From SMTZ1-83 sp048884925 (GTDB lineage: Archaea; Asgardarchaeota; Thorarchaeia; Thorarchaeales; Thorarchaeaceae): a DNA stretch of 13,756 nt. Of the stretch, positions 6,343 through 13,756 are shown one piece after another. The notes beneath the pieces were generated by a model. It had not been told where the DNA came from, did no database searches, and saw only the letters and a list, made by a program, of their open reading frames with translations. How positions within the stretch are numbered: position 1 is the stretch's first letter; the number at the start of each line of letters is the position of its first letter. The stretch is taken from the NCBI GenBank assembly GCA_048884925.1, contig JBHLQK010000067.1, forward strand, positions 1 to 13,756, in the 5' to 3' direction. Position numbers and translations under genes: made by a program.

Positions 6343-8274
6343 ATGACTGAAACACATACTTACCATGACTTCTTTCCTTATCCGAGCGCACGAGCTGGTC
6401 AAGAAGAGATGATGGCAGGTATAGAGAATGCTGTAAGGTATGGGAAGCACATTTGTGCGGAGGCACCAAATGGTTTTGGGAAGACCTGTGCGACGCTCAG
6501 TGGAGTTCTGCCTTGGGTTAGAGAAGCCAGTGGCAAGATTCTCTATTGTGCAAGGACTCATAGGCAATTGGACCGTGTAGTTGAGGAACTCCATGTCATA
6601 TTGGAAAAGACCGATGTGAGCGGAGTTTCCTTTCGTGGTCGGCGGCACATGTGTATTAACCAGTTTGTTCTTGAAAATGCAGACTTTGTGGCGCCAATCA
6701 GCGAAGTCTGTGGCCAGCTGAAGGCAACAAGACGGTGTGTGTATTATGAGAACCTCAGGATAGCAGGATCGCCTGCCGATTTGCTTGAGGACATGCCAAA
6801 ACGAGTATTGACCGCACCGGAAATAATAGAGATTGGAAGAAGTAGGTCTATCTGTCCATATGAACTTGCCAAACGACTGGCAAAAGTCGTTGACGTAGTA
6901 GCACTTTCATATCTTTATGTCTTCGACCCTTGGATTTTGGAAACTTTCATGCCTGAACTTGAAACTCCTACATCTAAGATGGTCCTTGTTCAGGATGAGG
7001 CACACAACGTCCCTTCTACAGCTTTGAACTCAGCAAGTGACTCGCTCACAATCGGGGCAATCAGACAGGCTATGCGGGAAGCCACAACGTATAATGACCC
7101 AATGTCAAAGGAGTTCTCTCGCGGCCTTGCAAAGTGTATTTTGGACCAAACTGTAGGTATGGCTGAAATCGACGAGAAAGCAATTGATCCACAGGCTTTG
7201 TTTGACCAAGCCTTTCAAATCTCCGGATTGGGCCCTGAAGTTGACGTTCTTACATACATGAGGGACTTGGGAATCAGTATTCGAAGGGGGCTTCTGAAGG
7301 CAGGGAAATTCCCACGCTCGTTCATCCATAGGGTAGCAGATTTCATGATAAGATGGTTGAACTGCATAAAGCGTGATGACTACTCGTTTGTACTGGCTTC
7401 GAATCGAGGAAAGGGAGAGAGCAAGAGGGTTTCTCTCGAACTGCTTGCATTGGACCCAACTGCTGTGACTACTCCAATCCTGAATCGTATCCACAGCTCT
7501 GTGGCTGTTTCAGGAACAATATCTCCCTTGGACGCCTATTCTGAGATGCTAGGATTCGGTCCAGATGCAATCACAGATACGTATCATAACCCATTCGCAA
7601 CTCGTAATCGGTTGTGTCTGATAGTAGAAGGCGTGGAAACCACCTATCAGGCGCGAAATGATGAAATGTTCAAGAAGATGGTGAATCACTGTGTGGCTGT
7701 AGCGCATGCAACACCAGGTAATACTGGCATCTTCACAACTAGCTATTCCATCGGCAAATCACTATTGAAAGCGGGTCTCGAATCCCGGTTGAAAGTCAGG
7801 TTGTTTCAAGAAAAGCCAGGAATGAAGGGTACTGAAAACGACAATATGATTGAGGAATTCAAGAGCAAGGGAGAGAAAGGAGGTGCAGTCCTCTTGGGTG
7901 TTCAGGGTGGACGCAACTCCGAGGGGGGTGATTTTCCTGGTCCAACAATGGAAAGCGCTATTGTAGTAGGCGTGCCCTATGCTAGACCAACACCAAGCAT
8001 GGAAGCTCTGATACGATACTATGATGGCCGCTTCAATAATAAGGGCAGAGAATATGCCTACGTTCTTCCTGCTATGACTAGAGCGATTCAGGCCGCTGGA
8101 AGACCTGTCAGGAAACTTGATGACAAGGGAGCTATTGTCCTTCTGGACCAGAGGTTTGGATCACCATATCTGAAGAGGTTTCTCCCATCTTGGCTGGCAG
8201 AAGTGACACAAGTGATACCAGACAACCCAAGCATTGTAGCTGAGCAAATAGATGCATTCTTTGCAGATCATTAA
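6343..8274 (+). CDS. xpd: XPD/Rad3-family Fe-S DNA helicase
   Basis: Superfamily 2 helicase that unwinds DNA 5' to 3', the archaeal relative of eukaryotic XPD, DinG and FANCJ. The Walker A motif is EAPNGFGKT. Four Cys that should hold the 4Fe-4S cluster are at about 104, 123, 132 and 171, the last in CPYE. The DEAH box is at 218-221. HD2 begins with the VAVSGTISPLDAY motif and continues with QGGRNSEGGDFPG and QAAGRPVR (motif VI). At 643 residues it is full length and every hallmark is present, so it is probably active. ATG 6343 is preferred; an adjacent in-frame TTG at 6340 is possible. It stands divergent from the PAC3/4-like gene and converges on the RNase H-like gene with overlapping stop codons. 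Roles in nucleotide excision repair or general DNA repair follow from the family. Confidence 0.93.
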   Translation: MTETHTYHDFFPYPSARAGQEEMMAGIENAVRYGKHICAEAPNGFGKTCATLSGVLPWVREASGKILYCARTHRQLDRVVEELHVILEKTDVSGVSFRGRRHMCINQFVLENADFVAPISEVCGQLKATRRCVYYENLRIAGSPADLLEDMPKRVLTAPEIIEIGRSRSICPYELAKRLAKVVDVVALSYLYVFDPWILETFMPELETPTSKMVLVQDEAHNVPSTALNSASDSLTIGAIRQAMREATTYNDPMSKEFSRGLAKCILDQTVGMAEIDEKAIDPQALFDQAFQISGLGPEVDVLTYMRDLGISIRRGLLKAGKFPRSFIHRVADFMIRWLNCIKRDDYSFVLASNRGKGESKRVSLELLALDPTAVTTPILNRIHSSVAVSGTISPLDAYSEMLGFGPDAITDTYHNPFATRNRLCLIVEGVETTYQARNDEMFKKMVNHCVAVAHATPGNTGIFTTSYSIGKSLLKAGLESRLKVRLFQEKPGMKGTENDNMIEEFKSKGEKGGAVLLGVQGGRNSEGGDFPGPTMESAIVVGVPYARPTPSMEALIRYYDGRFNNKGREYAYVLPAMTRAIQAAGRPVRKLDDKGAIVLLDQRFGSPYLKRFLPSWLAEVTQVIPDNPSIVAEQIDAFFADH

Positions 8275-9035
8275 TCCAGCTCGCCCAGAATCTCGTCTAG
8301 AGTCATCTCATTCTGTATGACAGATGATGCCTGTGCAGAGGTGAGAGCTAGTCTACCATCAGTGACCTTTGTGACAAGACGCTTCAATGATCTAATATAC
8401 CCCTCCTTTGCCTCAAGAATAACATCCTCATCAGTGACTGGACGGCCCTTTCGCAAGGCTATTAGTATTGCAGACGATTTGTCTGACTCGCCCACCTTGG
8501 TTGTGTGTTTCTCATCAACCATCTCGATTAGGATTCCTTGTTTGACACAGTCCTTCATGCCACGTAAATATAGTGCTGAATACAATCGAGACCCGGTACC
8601 GACACGGACCAAGACAGAGTTATGAAAGTGTTTTTGGACAATGGATATCCAATGGAGTGTATGATAGGCTGCCTTAAAGGGTGTAGACGCAGTCGCTGTA
8701 TAGAGGACTGCACCATCAGCTGCTAGAGCCAATCCAAATTTCATTCCTGGATCAATGCCGATGGTTATGACTGAAGAGTCTCTGACGTCAAAAAAGCTGA
8801 ACATGACTTCAATTGCAGTTGCATCATCATTAAAGGCCTCACCCACCACCACTAGACGGCTTGCGTGGAATTGAGAGGCCTCAGCATCTGTTGTTATAAC
8901 AACCTTTGACGTGTCGCATCTTCTATCATTAGGAGCACATAATACAAAACTGAGCCCAAGCCGTTTCAAGAGGTTGACAACAAGATATCGGACCTTTGGG
9001 TTCCTTGTTGCAACTGCTACCTCATATCTCGGCAT
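8271..9035 (-). CDS. RNase H-fold protein resembling RuvC/YqgF nucleases, head to head with radB
   Basis: A 254-residue soluble protein. Residues 1-85 look like an alpha/beta domain (VAVATRNPK, VVITTD and LVVVGE strands). From about 89 an RNase H-like fold begins with TIGIDPG (91-97), whose Asp95 matches the first catalytic Asp of RuvC and YqgF. VRVGTG (143-148) sits where RuvC has its catalytic Glu, which is missing. VDEKHTT (173-179) closely resembles the DERLTT motif of YqgF, and ESDKSSAILIAL (183-194) resembles the last RuvC helix with Asp185. The C-terminus has a basic helix and an acidic tail. Start ATG 9035 is supported by AAGGAG six bases upstream; an upstream GTG at 9065 lacks such a site. 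Nuclease activity is plausible but not certain. Its position next to radB suggests recombination or repair. Confidence 0.7.
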   Translation of the reverse strand: MPRYEVAVATRNPKVRYLVVNLLKRLGLSFVLCAPNDRRCDTSKVVITTDAEASQFHASRLVVVGEAFNDDATAIEVMFSFFDVRDSSVITIGIDPGMKFGLALAADGAVLYTATASTPFKAAYHTLHWISIVQKHFHNSVLVRVGTGSRLYSALYLRGMKDCVKQGILIEMVDEKHTTKVGESDKSSAILIALRKGRPVTDEDVILEAKEGYIRSLKRLVTKVTDGRLALTSAQASSVIQNEMTLDEILGELD

Positions 9036-9065
9036 ACAGTACTCCTTCTGAGTTAGGCTTATCAC

Positions 9066-9079
9066 TTGTCTTGTGACAA
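9066..9079. promoter_or_regulatory. Inverted repeat in the short spacer ahead of radB
   Basis: TTGTC (9066-9070) and GACAA (9075-9079) flank TTGT, one base before the radB ATG. It could be a small hairpin or an operator in the 45-base space shared by two divergent genes. It is short enough to be chance. Confidence 0.2.
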
Positions 9080-9080
9080 C

Positions 9081-9797
9081 ATGAATCCGGTGAAGGGCGA
9101 TTTGATTCTTCCGTCAGGTGTGTCGACCTTGGATAGGGTCCTCAATGGTGGGCTTTCAACTGGTTTGTTCATTCACTTCTACGGCGAGGCAGCGGCAGGA
9201 AAGACCACAGCAGCCCTTCAGTTTGCGAGTGCAGCGTGTAGAATAGGTGTAAGAACTATATATGTCAACTCTGAGTCTTCATCTCCAGTTGAAAGGCTAG
9301 AGCAGATTTCGGGGAAGGATTTCAGTCGGCTCAAGGATAAACTGATGATTATATCTCCCAAGGACTTCGAAGAACAAAGTGCACTGATTGATGACCTCGA
9401 ACTATATGCGCACCATGATACTAGACTTGTTGTCGTCGACACACTGACACGCCTCTACAGATCGGTGTTGGATGACCGGAAGACTAACTATCTCAACCAT
9501 CGGGAACTCAACCGACAGGCTGGATTACTGAAGGGATTAGCAAGGGAGAAAGACATAGCAGTGCTCGTTCTAAACCAAGTGAGAGGAAGTATGGATAAAT
9601 CAGAAGAGTTTGAGCCGGTTGCAGGCAATATTCTGGATTATTGGTCAGACTATATTTTGAAGATGCGTATTGGAAAAAAAACTGGAGAGAGGGTACTGAA
9701 AAGATTAAGACCAGAGAACGAACCGTCGATGTGTAGGCTTTTCCTCACAGATAGAGGATTAGCACTGAATCTAGACCAAAAAGAAACAAAGAGATGA
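9081..9797 (+). CDS. radB: DNA repair and recombination protein RadB
   Basis: RadA/Rad51 paralogue of archaea, made of the ATPase core alone (238 residues, no N-terminal helix-hairpin-helix domain). It binds DNA and is thought to assist RadA or the Hjc resolvase in homologous recombination. PSGVSTLDRVLNGGL opens the core. Walker A is GEAAAGKTT (35-43) and Walker B is LVVVDT with Asp120. VLVLNQVRG resembles the Q-loop strand, and the protein ends soon after a short beta region. ATG 9081 is preferred, with only a weak GTGA ahead; TTG 9066 would add five residues. It lies 45 bases from the start of the divergent RNase H-like gene, and carS follows on the same strand after 33 bases. Confidence 0.87.
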   Translation: MNPVKGDLILPSGVSTLDRVLNGGLSTGLFIHFYGEAAAGKTTAALQFASAACRIGVRTIYVNSESSSPVERLEQISGKDFSRLKDKLMIISPKDFEEQSALIDDLELYAHHDTRLVVVDTLTRLYRSVLDDRKTNYLNHRELNRQAGLLKGLAREKDIAVLVLNQVRGSMDKSEEFEPVAGNILDYWSDYILKMRIGKKTGERVLKRLRPENEPSMCRLFLTDRGLALNLDQKETKR

Positions 9798-9830
9798 AGG
9801 ACTATTTGAGTTCTGGAGGAGGCACGCCAA

Positions 9831-10391
9831 ATGTATGAAGCATTAGCGTTGCTAGAACTATCAGTGTGGCTTGGACTGCCAGCATGGATTGCCAATGCAA
9901 CTCCAGTAGTTTTTGGAGGGGGCAGACCCATAGATGGTGGCAGACTCATGCGAGATGGTCACAGAATCCTTGGCAATGGCAAGACAATACGGGGTTTCCT
10001 TGTTGGAGTGTTCTTTGGCACTCTAACAGGTGTTGGGCAGTATATTCTTGCTCCGTATTTGATACCCATTATGGCAGAATTTGTCACTGTGACTCCAAGT
10101 ATGGAATATGTCTTGCTCATGACCATTCCTGTCGGCTTTCTTCTCTCTGTAGGAGCACTGGCTGGAGACCTCATAGGGTCTTTCTTGAAGAGAAGAGTCA
10201 GTGTGCAGAGCGGGGGACCCTCGCCTATACTTGATCAGCTTGGGTTCATAATCATGGCACTTCTCTTTGCATATCCACTTCTTAGGCCAGAAGGAATCTA
10301 CGCGGTGATACTCATTATCACTACATTGGTCATTCATTGGGTGAGCAATGCATTGGGGTACCTCCTAGGAATCAAGAAGAATCCATGGTGA
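9831..10391 (+). CDS. carS: CDP-archaeol synthase
   Basis: Integral membrane enzyme that transfers CMP from CTP to unsaturated archaetidic acid, giving CDP-archaeol for polar ether-lipid synthesis (EC 2.7.7.67). Family motifs are all present: PAWIANATPVVFGG (17-30), RPIDGG, DGHRILGNGKTIRG (42-55), GDLIGSFLKRR (112-122) and ILDQLGF (133-139), and the protein ends with GIKKNPW. About five hydrophobic helices are evident. At 186 residues it has the usual length. A strong GGAGGAGG ribosome-binding site (9815-9822) stands eight bases before the ATG. It follows radB by 33 bases on the same strand, so co-transcription is possible although the functions are unrelated. This gene is firm evidence that the host is archaeal. 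Confidence 0.93.
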   Translation: MYEALALLELSVWLGLPAWIANATPVVFGGGRPIDGGRLMRDGHRILGNGKTIRGFLVGVFFGTLTGVGQYILAPYLIPIMAEFVTVTPSMEYVLLMTIPVGFLLSVGALAGDLIGSFLKRRVSVQSGGPSPILDQLGFIIMALLFAYPLLRPEGIYAVILIITTLVIHWVSNALGYLLGIKKNPW

Positions 10392-10570
10392 TCAATCCGT
10401 AACCCGTTATCGGCTATGCCATTACATTTTAAAGCCAATGAGAGTAGGTGCTTACCGGCCCTATCGATTTCGGTTATTGCCGCAGGGCTAATTGGTTTAG
10501 TAGAACCAATGCTACGACACGCCGTTTCTACAATACCCGAGTAAAGCAAATCAGCAGTGAAGGTATCAGC
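10392..10570 (+). promoter_or_regulatory. Promoter and structured 5' leader of the CBS-domain gene
   Basis: This 179-base gap starts with a TATA-like element, CATTTTAAAG (10425-10434), implying transcription from about 10455 and a leader near 115 bases. Two hairpins follow. GCCCT (10458-10462) pairs with AGGGC (10484-10488), and an inner CGG (10471-10473) with CCG (10480-10482). ATTGGTT (10491-10497) pairs perfectly with AACCAAT (10504-10510) around TAGTAG. The reading frame is open through this stretch from 10448, but GAAGGT before ATG 10571 and the start of the CBS fold there argue that it is untranslated. Confidence 0.45.
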
Positions 10571-11422
10571 ATGAAAGTCGCACAGTGCATGCAGTCAGAT
10601 GTGGTATATACCTCCGTTCCTGGAACTCGAGAGGATGTTCTGCAAATAATGGCTGAGAAACAGGTCAACGGAATCCCAGTTGTGAAAAAGGGCTCGAAGA
10701 CCCTAGTAGGGATAGTCACCAGAAGTGATTTGTTGAGAAAGGCTGACGAGCCGCAGCTGGCCATGCTGATGGTGAGGGACCCCTTGACAGTGTCGCCCAG
10801 AACTCAGGTGAAGACTGCAACGAAGCTAATGTTAGAGAAGGGGTTCAGGCGACTTCCTGTGGTGGATAATGACGAACTCGTGGGCCTTGTAACGGTCCCT
10901 GATATCTTGGGAGCGGTCCTCGAGGAAAATGAAAAATTCCAAGATGTCAAGATTGGAGATTATATTAGACCACAGATCAATGCAGCTTGGGAAGAAACCC
11001 CCTGTCCACTTGCATATATGTTGATGGAGATGGCAGGCAAGAATGCATTGGTTCTTGTTAACGAAGTGGGTGGAGTCACAGGGATGATTACTGTCAGTGA
11101 CTTCATTCGATTGACTGAGGTGACAACTGAAGACAATGTATCAAAGACCTATAGTGGCACCGATTCTTCAGTTGAGTGGAGCTGGGACTCAAAGGACTTT
11201 CTAGTGGTGACTAAGAAGCTGCTCCGGCTTCCAAATGTACCAGTGAAAGAGGTCATGACTAAGAACTTAATCAGCGTTAACGAAGTGACCACTATTCCGG
11301 AATGTGTCAGAATATTCAGGAAGAATGACATAGACCAAGCTCCAGTGCTCTCCGCGACGAACAGCTTGATTGGAATGATTGAAGATAGGGACCTGCTCAA
11401 GCTGGCGATTGAGGAAGGGTGA
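10571..11422 (+). CDS. Protein of four CBS domains, likely nucleotide sensor
   Basis: A 283-residue soluble protein made of two CBS pairs. CBS1 covers about 5-58 (VAQCMQSDVVY, GIPVV, LVGIVTRSDLL) and CBS2 about 65-115 (MVRDPLTVSP, RLPVVD, LVGLVTVPDIL). CBS3, about 130-178, is more divergent (ALVLVNE, GMITVSDFI). CBS4, about 224-281, has VMTKNLISVNEV, QAPVL and LIGMIEDRDLL. An acidic and aromatic linker of about 45 residues separates CBS3 and CBS4. CBS pairs usually bind adenine nucleotides or S-adenosylmethionine and control a partner protein; no effector domain is fused here, so the partner must be separate. The structured leader upstream may regulate it. It converges on the polymerase gene with a nine-base gap. 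The ligand cannot be told from sequence. Confidence 0.85.
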   Translation: MKVAQCMQSDVVYTSVPGTREDVLQIMAEKQVNGIPVVKKGSKTLVGIVTRSDLLRKADEPQLAMLMVRDPLTVSPRTQVKTATKLMLEKGFRRLPVVDNDELVGLVTVPDILGAVLEENEKFQDVKIGDYIRPQINAAWEETPCPLAYMLMEMAGKNALVLVNEVGGVTGMITVSDFIRLTEVTTEDNVSKTYSGTDSSVEWSWDSKDFLVVTKKLLRLPNVPVKEVMTKNLISVNEVTTIPECVRIFRKNDIDQAPVLSATNSLIGMIEDRDLLKLAIEEG

Positions 11423-11431
11423 GTTCATAGG

Positions 11432-13756
11432 CTAGAGGAAATCTGTGAGGTCAGTCTGTTCCGATACAAAGAGTGAGTCCAGAGAAGAATTAATGAGCTT
11501 GATTCTTTGGCGGAGATACTGACTGAGGTCATGGTCGCGCATCATTTTCTCGGCAACTGCTAGGTATTTTGAGATATTCTTCTGACTGACTGTGAGTAAA
11601 AGGCCCTCTCCGCAGATACAGGTTCCTGACAGGGGTATTCGACGGTATATCCTGTTACATTTGCGACATCGTGTCTTTTGTGTTGAGTAAGCTCGGAGAT
11701 TCCCCCGAATATCACGGAGGAAATGATGAGAAAGTACTCTCTCAGCTACGTCCTTCGAATCTACGGCATCCAGAAGAACTGCTAGCTGAAGCTGTGCTTC
11801 AAGTTTCTCAGCCATGGTACCCAGAGTCTTGTATCTTGTGTTCCGAGGACCATCATCAATTGATGATGTATCATGAGTAAAACCAAAGCCCTCGTATTGA
11901 GCCTCTTTTCCCAGTCGGGTCCCCACAATATCGACAAGATGTTGGACTGCTTTGGGATGTTGTGCCTCAGCCACCATCTCATAGAACTCGGCTGGATAGC
12001 GATAACATACCTCCATGTTATGGCACTCATCATCTACTTCTTCAGGGTTAAGAATGACTGAAAGGACAAGAGGAGCGTCCATGAAACCTCCTCGTCCTGC
12101 TGGAAGATAATCCTTGGAGAAGTTGATGAGAGCATCAAGGACCAAGATTATCGCATCTTCATCCCCGTCACAGTTTCTCCGTTTTGCTGCATGCCAATAG
12201 GGGTGTGCATAGCAGACGCTGGCATTTGTGAAACCAACAATTCTACCTATGATACCTGCAGATGTATGCGGTGCTAGGCCAATCACGAGCTGACCGACGA
12301 TGTCCTCCGGACCCTTGAAGTTATAGAATCTCTCCTTCTTGTAGATCTTCTCCAAGCTGTCATCGACAAACCGTCCCACGCGCACCATATAGTCAGCACA
12401 GTTCTCAGGTACTATAAGATCCTGAACCTTGAGTTCGAGTATTTGCATGTCAGAAACAAGAGGCGCTCCCTTATGGTCGCTGAAATAGCCTAGCTCACGT
12501 AGCTTGCGAACAGGGACTCCAACCTCTCGTGGTCTGAAATGTGTGAGGGGAGCATCTGTGACATCAAAACGTGCTGTCCCGTCACGATAACAATACACAT
12601 CATGTTTTGCTCGAAGGACTCCCTTTCCAAGATACTCGGGAATCTTCAGATCACTAGTAAGACCAAGAACTGCTCGCAGGTCATATGCTTGAGGCTCGTC
12701 TATCTCTGTTTTCACACGTTCCAATAGTGCCCTTATGTCAACTCTCTTCTCCCTAGTACCGCGTACCATTGCATCAAGATGTAATGAACACATACCACTG
12801 GACGGGTCTACTGGCTGACCGCAATCTGGGTGAGCGCACCACTTCTGCACCTCGGTGTGGGTACCGCATGAATTGCATCTTGATTCGAATGTTTCATTCT
12901 GACATGTGGGACATACCCGATTCACAAGTTCAATGTTGACGCCAGCAGATGGAAGTTTAGGCGCTGGTCTGTTGTTGTCAAGGTCATAGTCATGGACTCG
13001 GGCGGTCTGCACGGTGCTCTTAGCCACCTTCACCATTCTGCGTTCGGTGGACAGAGAACGTCCAACAGGAAATAAAACTTGGACCGGAGGGCGCATCTTT
13101 CTCTCTTGCGCCTTTTCTGGTCGACCCATCCGAGCTCCGATAGAGAAGCCCATTTTATCTCTCAAGGGTACTTTCGCGCATGAAGCCAGCGCGTCCAATG
13201 CATTGCTACCAACCGCCGTGTCTTCCTTCTCACCAAGTTGTGATAAGATGGTCAGAGGACTGTCTGCCAACTCGATTTGTTTGCGGTCATCACTAAGAAA
13301 GTGCGAAACTCCAAGCTTCTCCAGCATGGTCTTGTATTTCGGGTCGTAGGGAAGTGTCATTCGTTCGCCATCTGGGCTTTCCCTAATCTTGTGCGTCCTG
13401 AGTAGCCAGCTCCTGAGATCAAGCATGTTCTCCACATTGAGGGCAGACCAGCGGTACAGGTATCTAGGATGGAGCGGAGTCCCAAATCTAGTTGAGATAA
13501 GGATGGCTTCCTCTGGGCTTGGGATTCGGATTAATGGTGACTCAATGAGAGCATCTATGTCTTCAGTAGTGACGTCAGAACCGGCAAGCAGCTTCTGCAT
13601 CTTCTTTTCATCAAGACTCGAATATACTCTCTCAAGGTCGTGGGACCACCATTCTTCGCAGTATCCCGAAGGGACCAATGGATGATTATTCTCTAGGAAT
13701 TCACCTAATGCCACAAGAATGTCACCTAGGTAGAGAATACGCTCTATCTGACCCTG
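11432..13756 (-). CDS. polC: DNA polymerase D (family D) large subunit DP2, 5' part outside window
   Basis: Catalytic subunit of the archaeal replicative polymerase PolD, which works with the DP1 exonuclease subunit and PCNA. The frame is open to the window edge: codons before the GTG at 13714 read YLGDILVALGEF, a family motif, so the start lies further right. About 774 residues are visible of some 1100 to 1250. Landmarks in order are ENNHPLVPSGYCEEWW, KMGFSIGARMGRPEKA, zinc-type Cys groups (CPTC with CNSC; WCAHPDC), and NCDGDEDA (12152-12175), which carries catalytic Asp residues. A C-terminal zinc module (CRKC with CICG) follows. The protein ends QTDLTDFL, a good PCNA-binding PIP box. Many archaea carry an intein at the NCDGD site, but here it is uninterrupted. 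Confidence 0.95.
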   Translation of the reverse strand, partial: QGQIERILYLGDILVALGEFLENNHPLVPSGYCEEWWSHDLERVYSSLDEKKMQKLLAGSDVTTEDIDALIESPLIRIPSPEEAILISTRFGTPLHPRYLYRWSALNVENMLDLRSWLLRTHKIRESPDGERMTLPYDPKYKTMLEKLGVSHFLSDDRKQIELADSPLTILSQLGEKEDTAVGSNALDALASCAKVPLRDKMGFSIGARMGRPEKAQERKMRPPVQVLFPVGRSLSTERRMVKVAKSTVQTARVHDYDLDNNRPAPKLPSAGVNIELVNRVCPTCQNETFESRCNSCGTHTEVQKWCAHPDCGQPVDPSSGMCSLHLDAMVRGTREKRVDIRALLERVKTEIDEPQAYDLRAVLGLTSDLKIPEYLGKGVLRAKHDVYCYRDGTARFDVTDAPLTHFRPREVGVPVRKLRELGYFSDHKGAPLVSDMQILELKVQDLIVPENCADYMVRVGRFVDDSLEKIYKKERFYNFKGPEDIVGQLVIGLAPHTSAGIIGRIVGFTNASVCYAHPYWHAAKRRNCDGDEDAIILVLDALINFSKDYLPAGRGGFMDAPLVLSVILNPEEVDDECHNMEVCYRYPAEFYEMVAEAQHPKAVQHLVDIVGTRLGKEAQYEGFGFTHDTSSIDDGPRNTRYKTLGTMAEKLEAQLQLAVLLDAVDSKDVAERVLSHHFLRDIRGNLRAYSTQKTRCRKCNRIYRRIPLSGTCICGEGLLLTVSQKNISKYLAVAEKMMRDHDLSQYLRQRIKLINSSLDSLFVSEQTDLTDFL

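Noticed and set aside
7105..7494. Open frame of 129 codons on the minus strand
   Set aside because: It is antisense to the intact XPD helicase gene and its translation has no family resemblance or ribosome-binding site.
8271..9035. Assigning the RNase H-like protein as RuvC resolvase
   Set aside because: It lacks the central catalytic Glu and has a different N-terminal domain, and its DEKHTT motif is nearer YqgF; only the fold class is supported.
10440..10560. tRNA gene in the gap before the CBS gene
   Set aside because: Although hairpins are present, no T-loop sequence, anticodon arm or paired acceptor stem of tRNA dimensions could be found.
10448..10570. N-terminal extension of the CBS protein from the ATG at 10448
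   Set aside because: The stretch is rich in Arg, Asn and Thr with no domain character, overlaps two strong hairpins, and a better start with GAAGGT upstream lies exactly at the CBS fold boundary.
12152..12175. Intein at the catalytic NCDGD site of polymerase D
   Set aside because: The motif reads straight through without interruption.
1..13756. Mobile element, CRISPR array or defence system
   Set aside because: No transposase, integrase, terminal repeats, spaced direct repeats or defence-type genes were seen; all genes look like core archaeal functions.

Overview
This is ordinary, densely packed archaeal chromosome. A CDP-archaeol synthase (ether-lipid synthesis), the large subunit of DNA polymerase D, RadB, an archaeal-type 6-hydroxymethyl-dihydropterin pyrophosphokinase (MptE) and archaeal Shine-Dalgarno sites of the GGTGAT or GGAGG kind all point to Archaea. 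Two proteins look like the archaeal counterparts of eukaryotic proteins: a membrane protein matching the OST3/OST6 (MAGT1/TUSC3) signature, and a small protein resembling the proteasome assembly chaperones PAC3/PAC4. With mid-range GC (about 45% by eye), this suggests an Asgard archaeon, possibly Thorarchaeota. The lineage is an inference, not something the sequence proves.

Layout. On the left, the start of gcvT (minus strand, its 3' end cut off by the window) is divergent from a two-gene pterin operon, a dihydropteroate synthase-like gene followed by mptE. Together they make and use a pterin one-carbon carrier. Next comes the OST3/6-like membrane gene (minus), divergent from topA (type IA topoisomerase), whose 3' end overlaps a small zinc-binding-type protein. 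A PAC3/4-like gene (minus) is divergent from an XPD/Rad3 Fe-S helicase gene. XPD converges on an RNase H-fold (RuvC/YqgF-like) gene, and their stop codons overlap. The RNase H-like gene lies head to head with radB, which is followed by carS, then a four-CBS-domain gene behind a structured leader. On the right, the C-terminal two thirds of DNA polymerase D large subunit (minus) runs off the window end.

The right two thirds is a genome-maintenance neighbourhood (TopA, XPD, RadB, an RNase H-like protein, PolD) interspersed with lipid and signalling genes. No transposon, prophage, CRISPR array, rRNA or tRNA was seen. No stretch longer than 300 bases lacks a gene, and the longest gaps (930-1103 and 10392-10570) are promoter or leader regions. 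The items most worth a second look are the minimal OST3/6 homologue, the PAC3/4-like protein, the dihydropteroate synthase with a changed substrate loop and an extra C-terminal domain, the RNase H-like gene facing radB, and small hairpins that would cover ribosome-binding sites.
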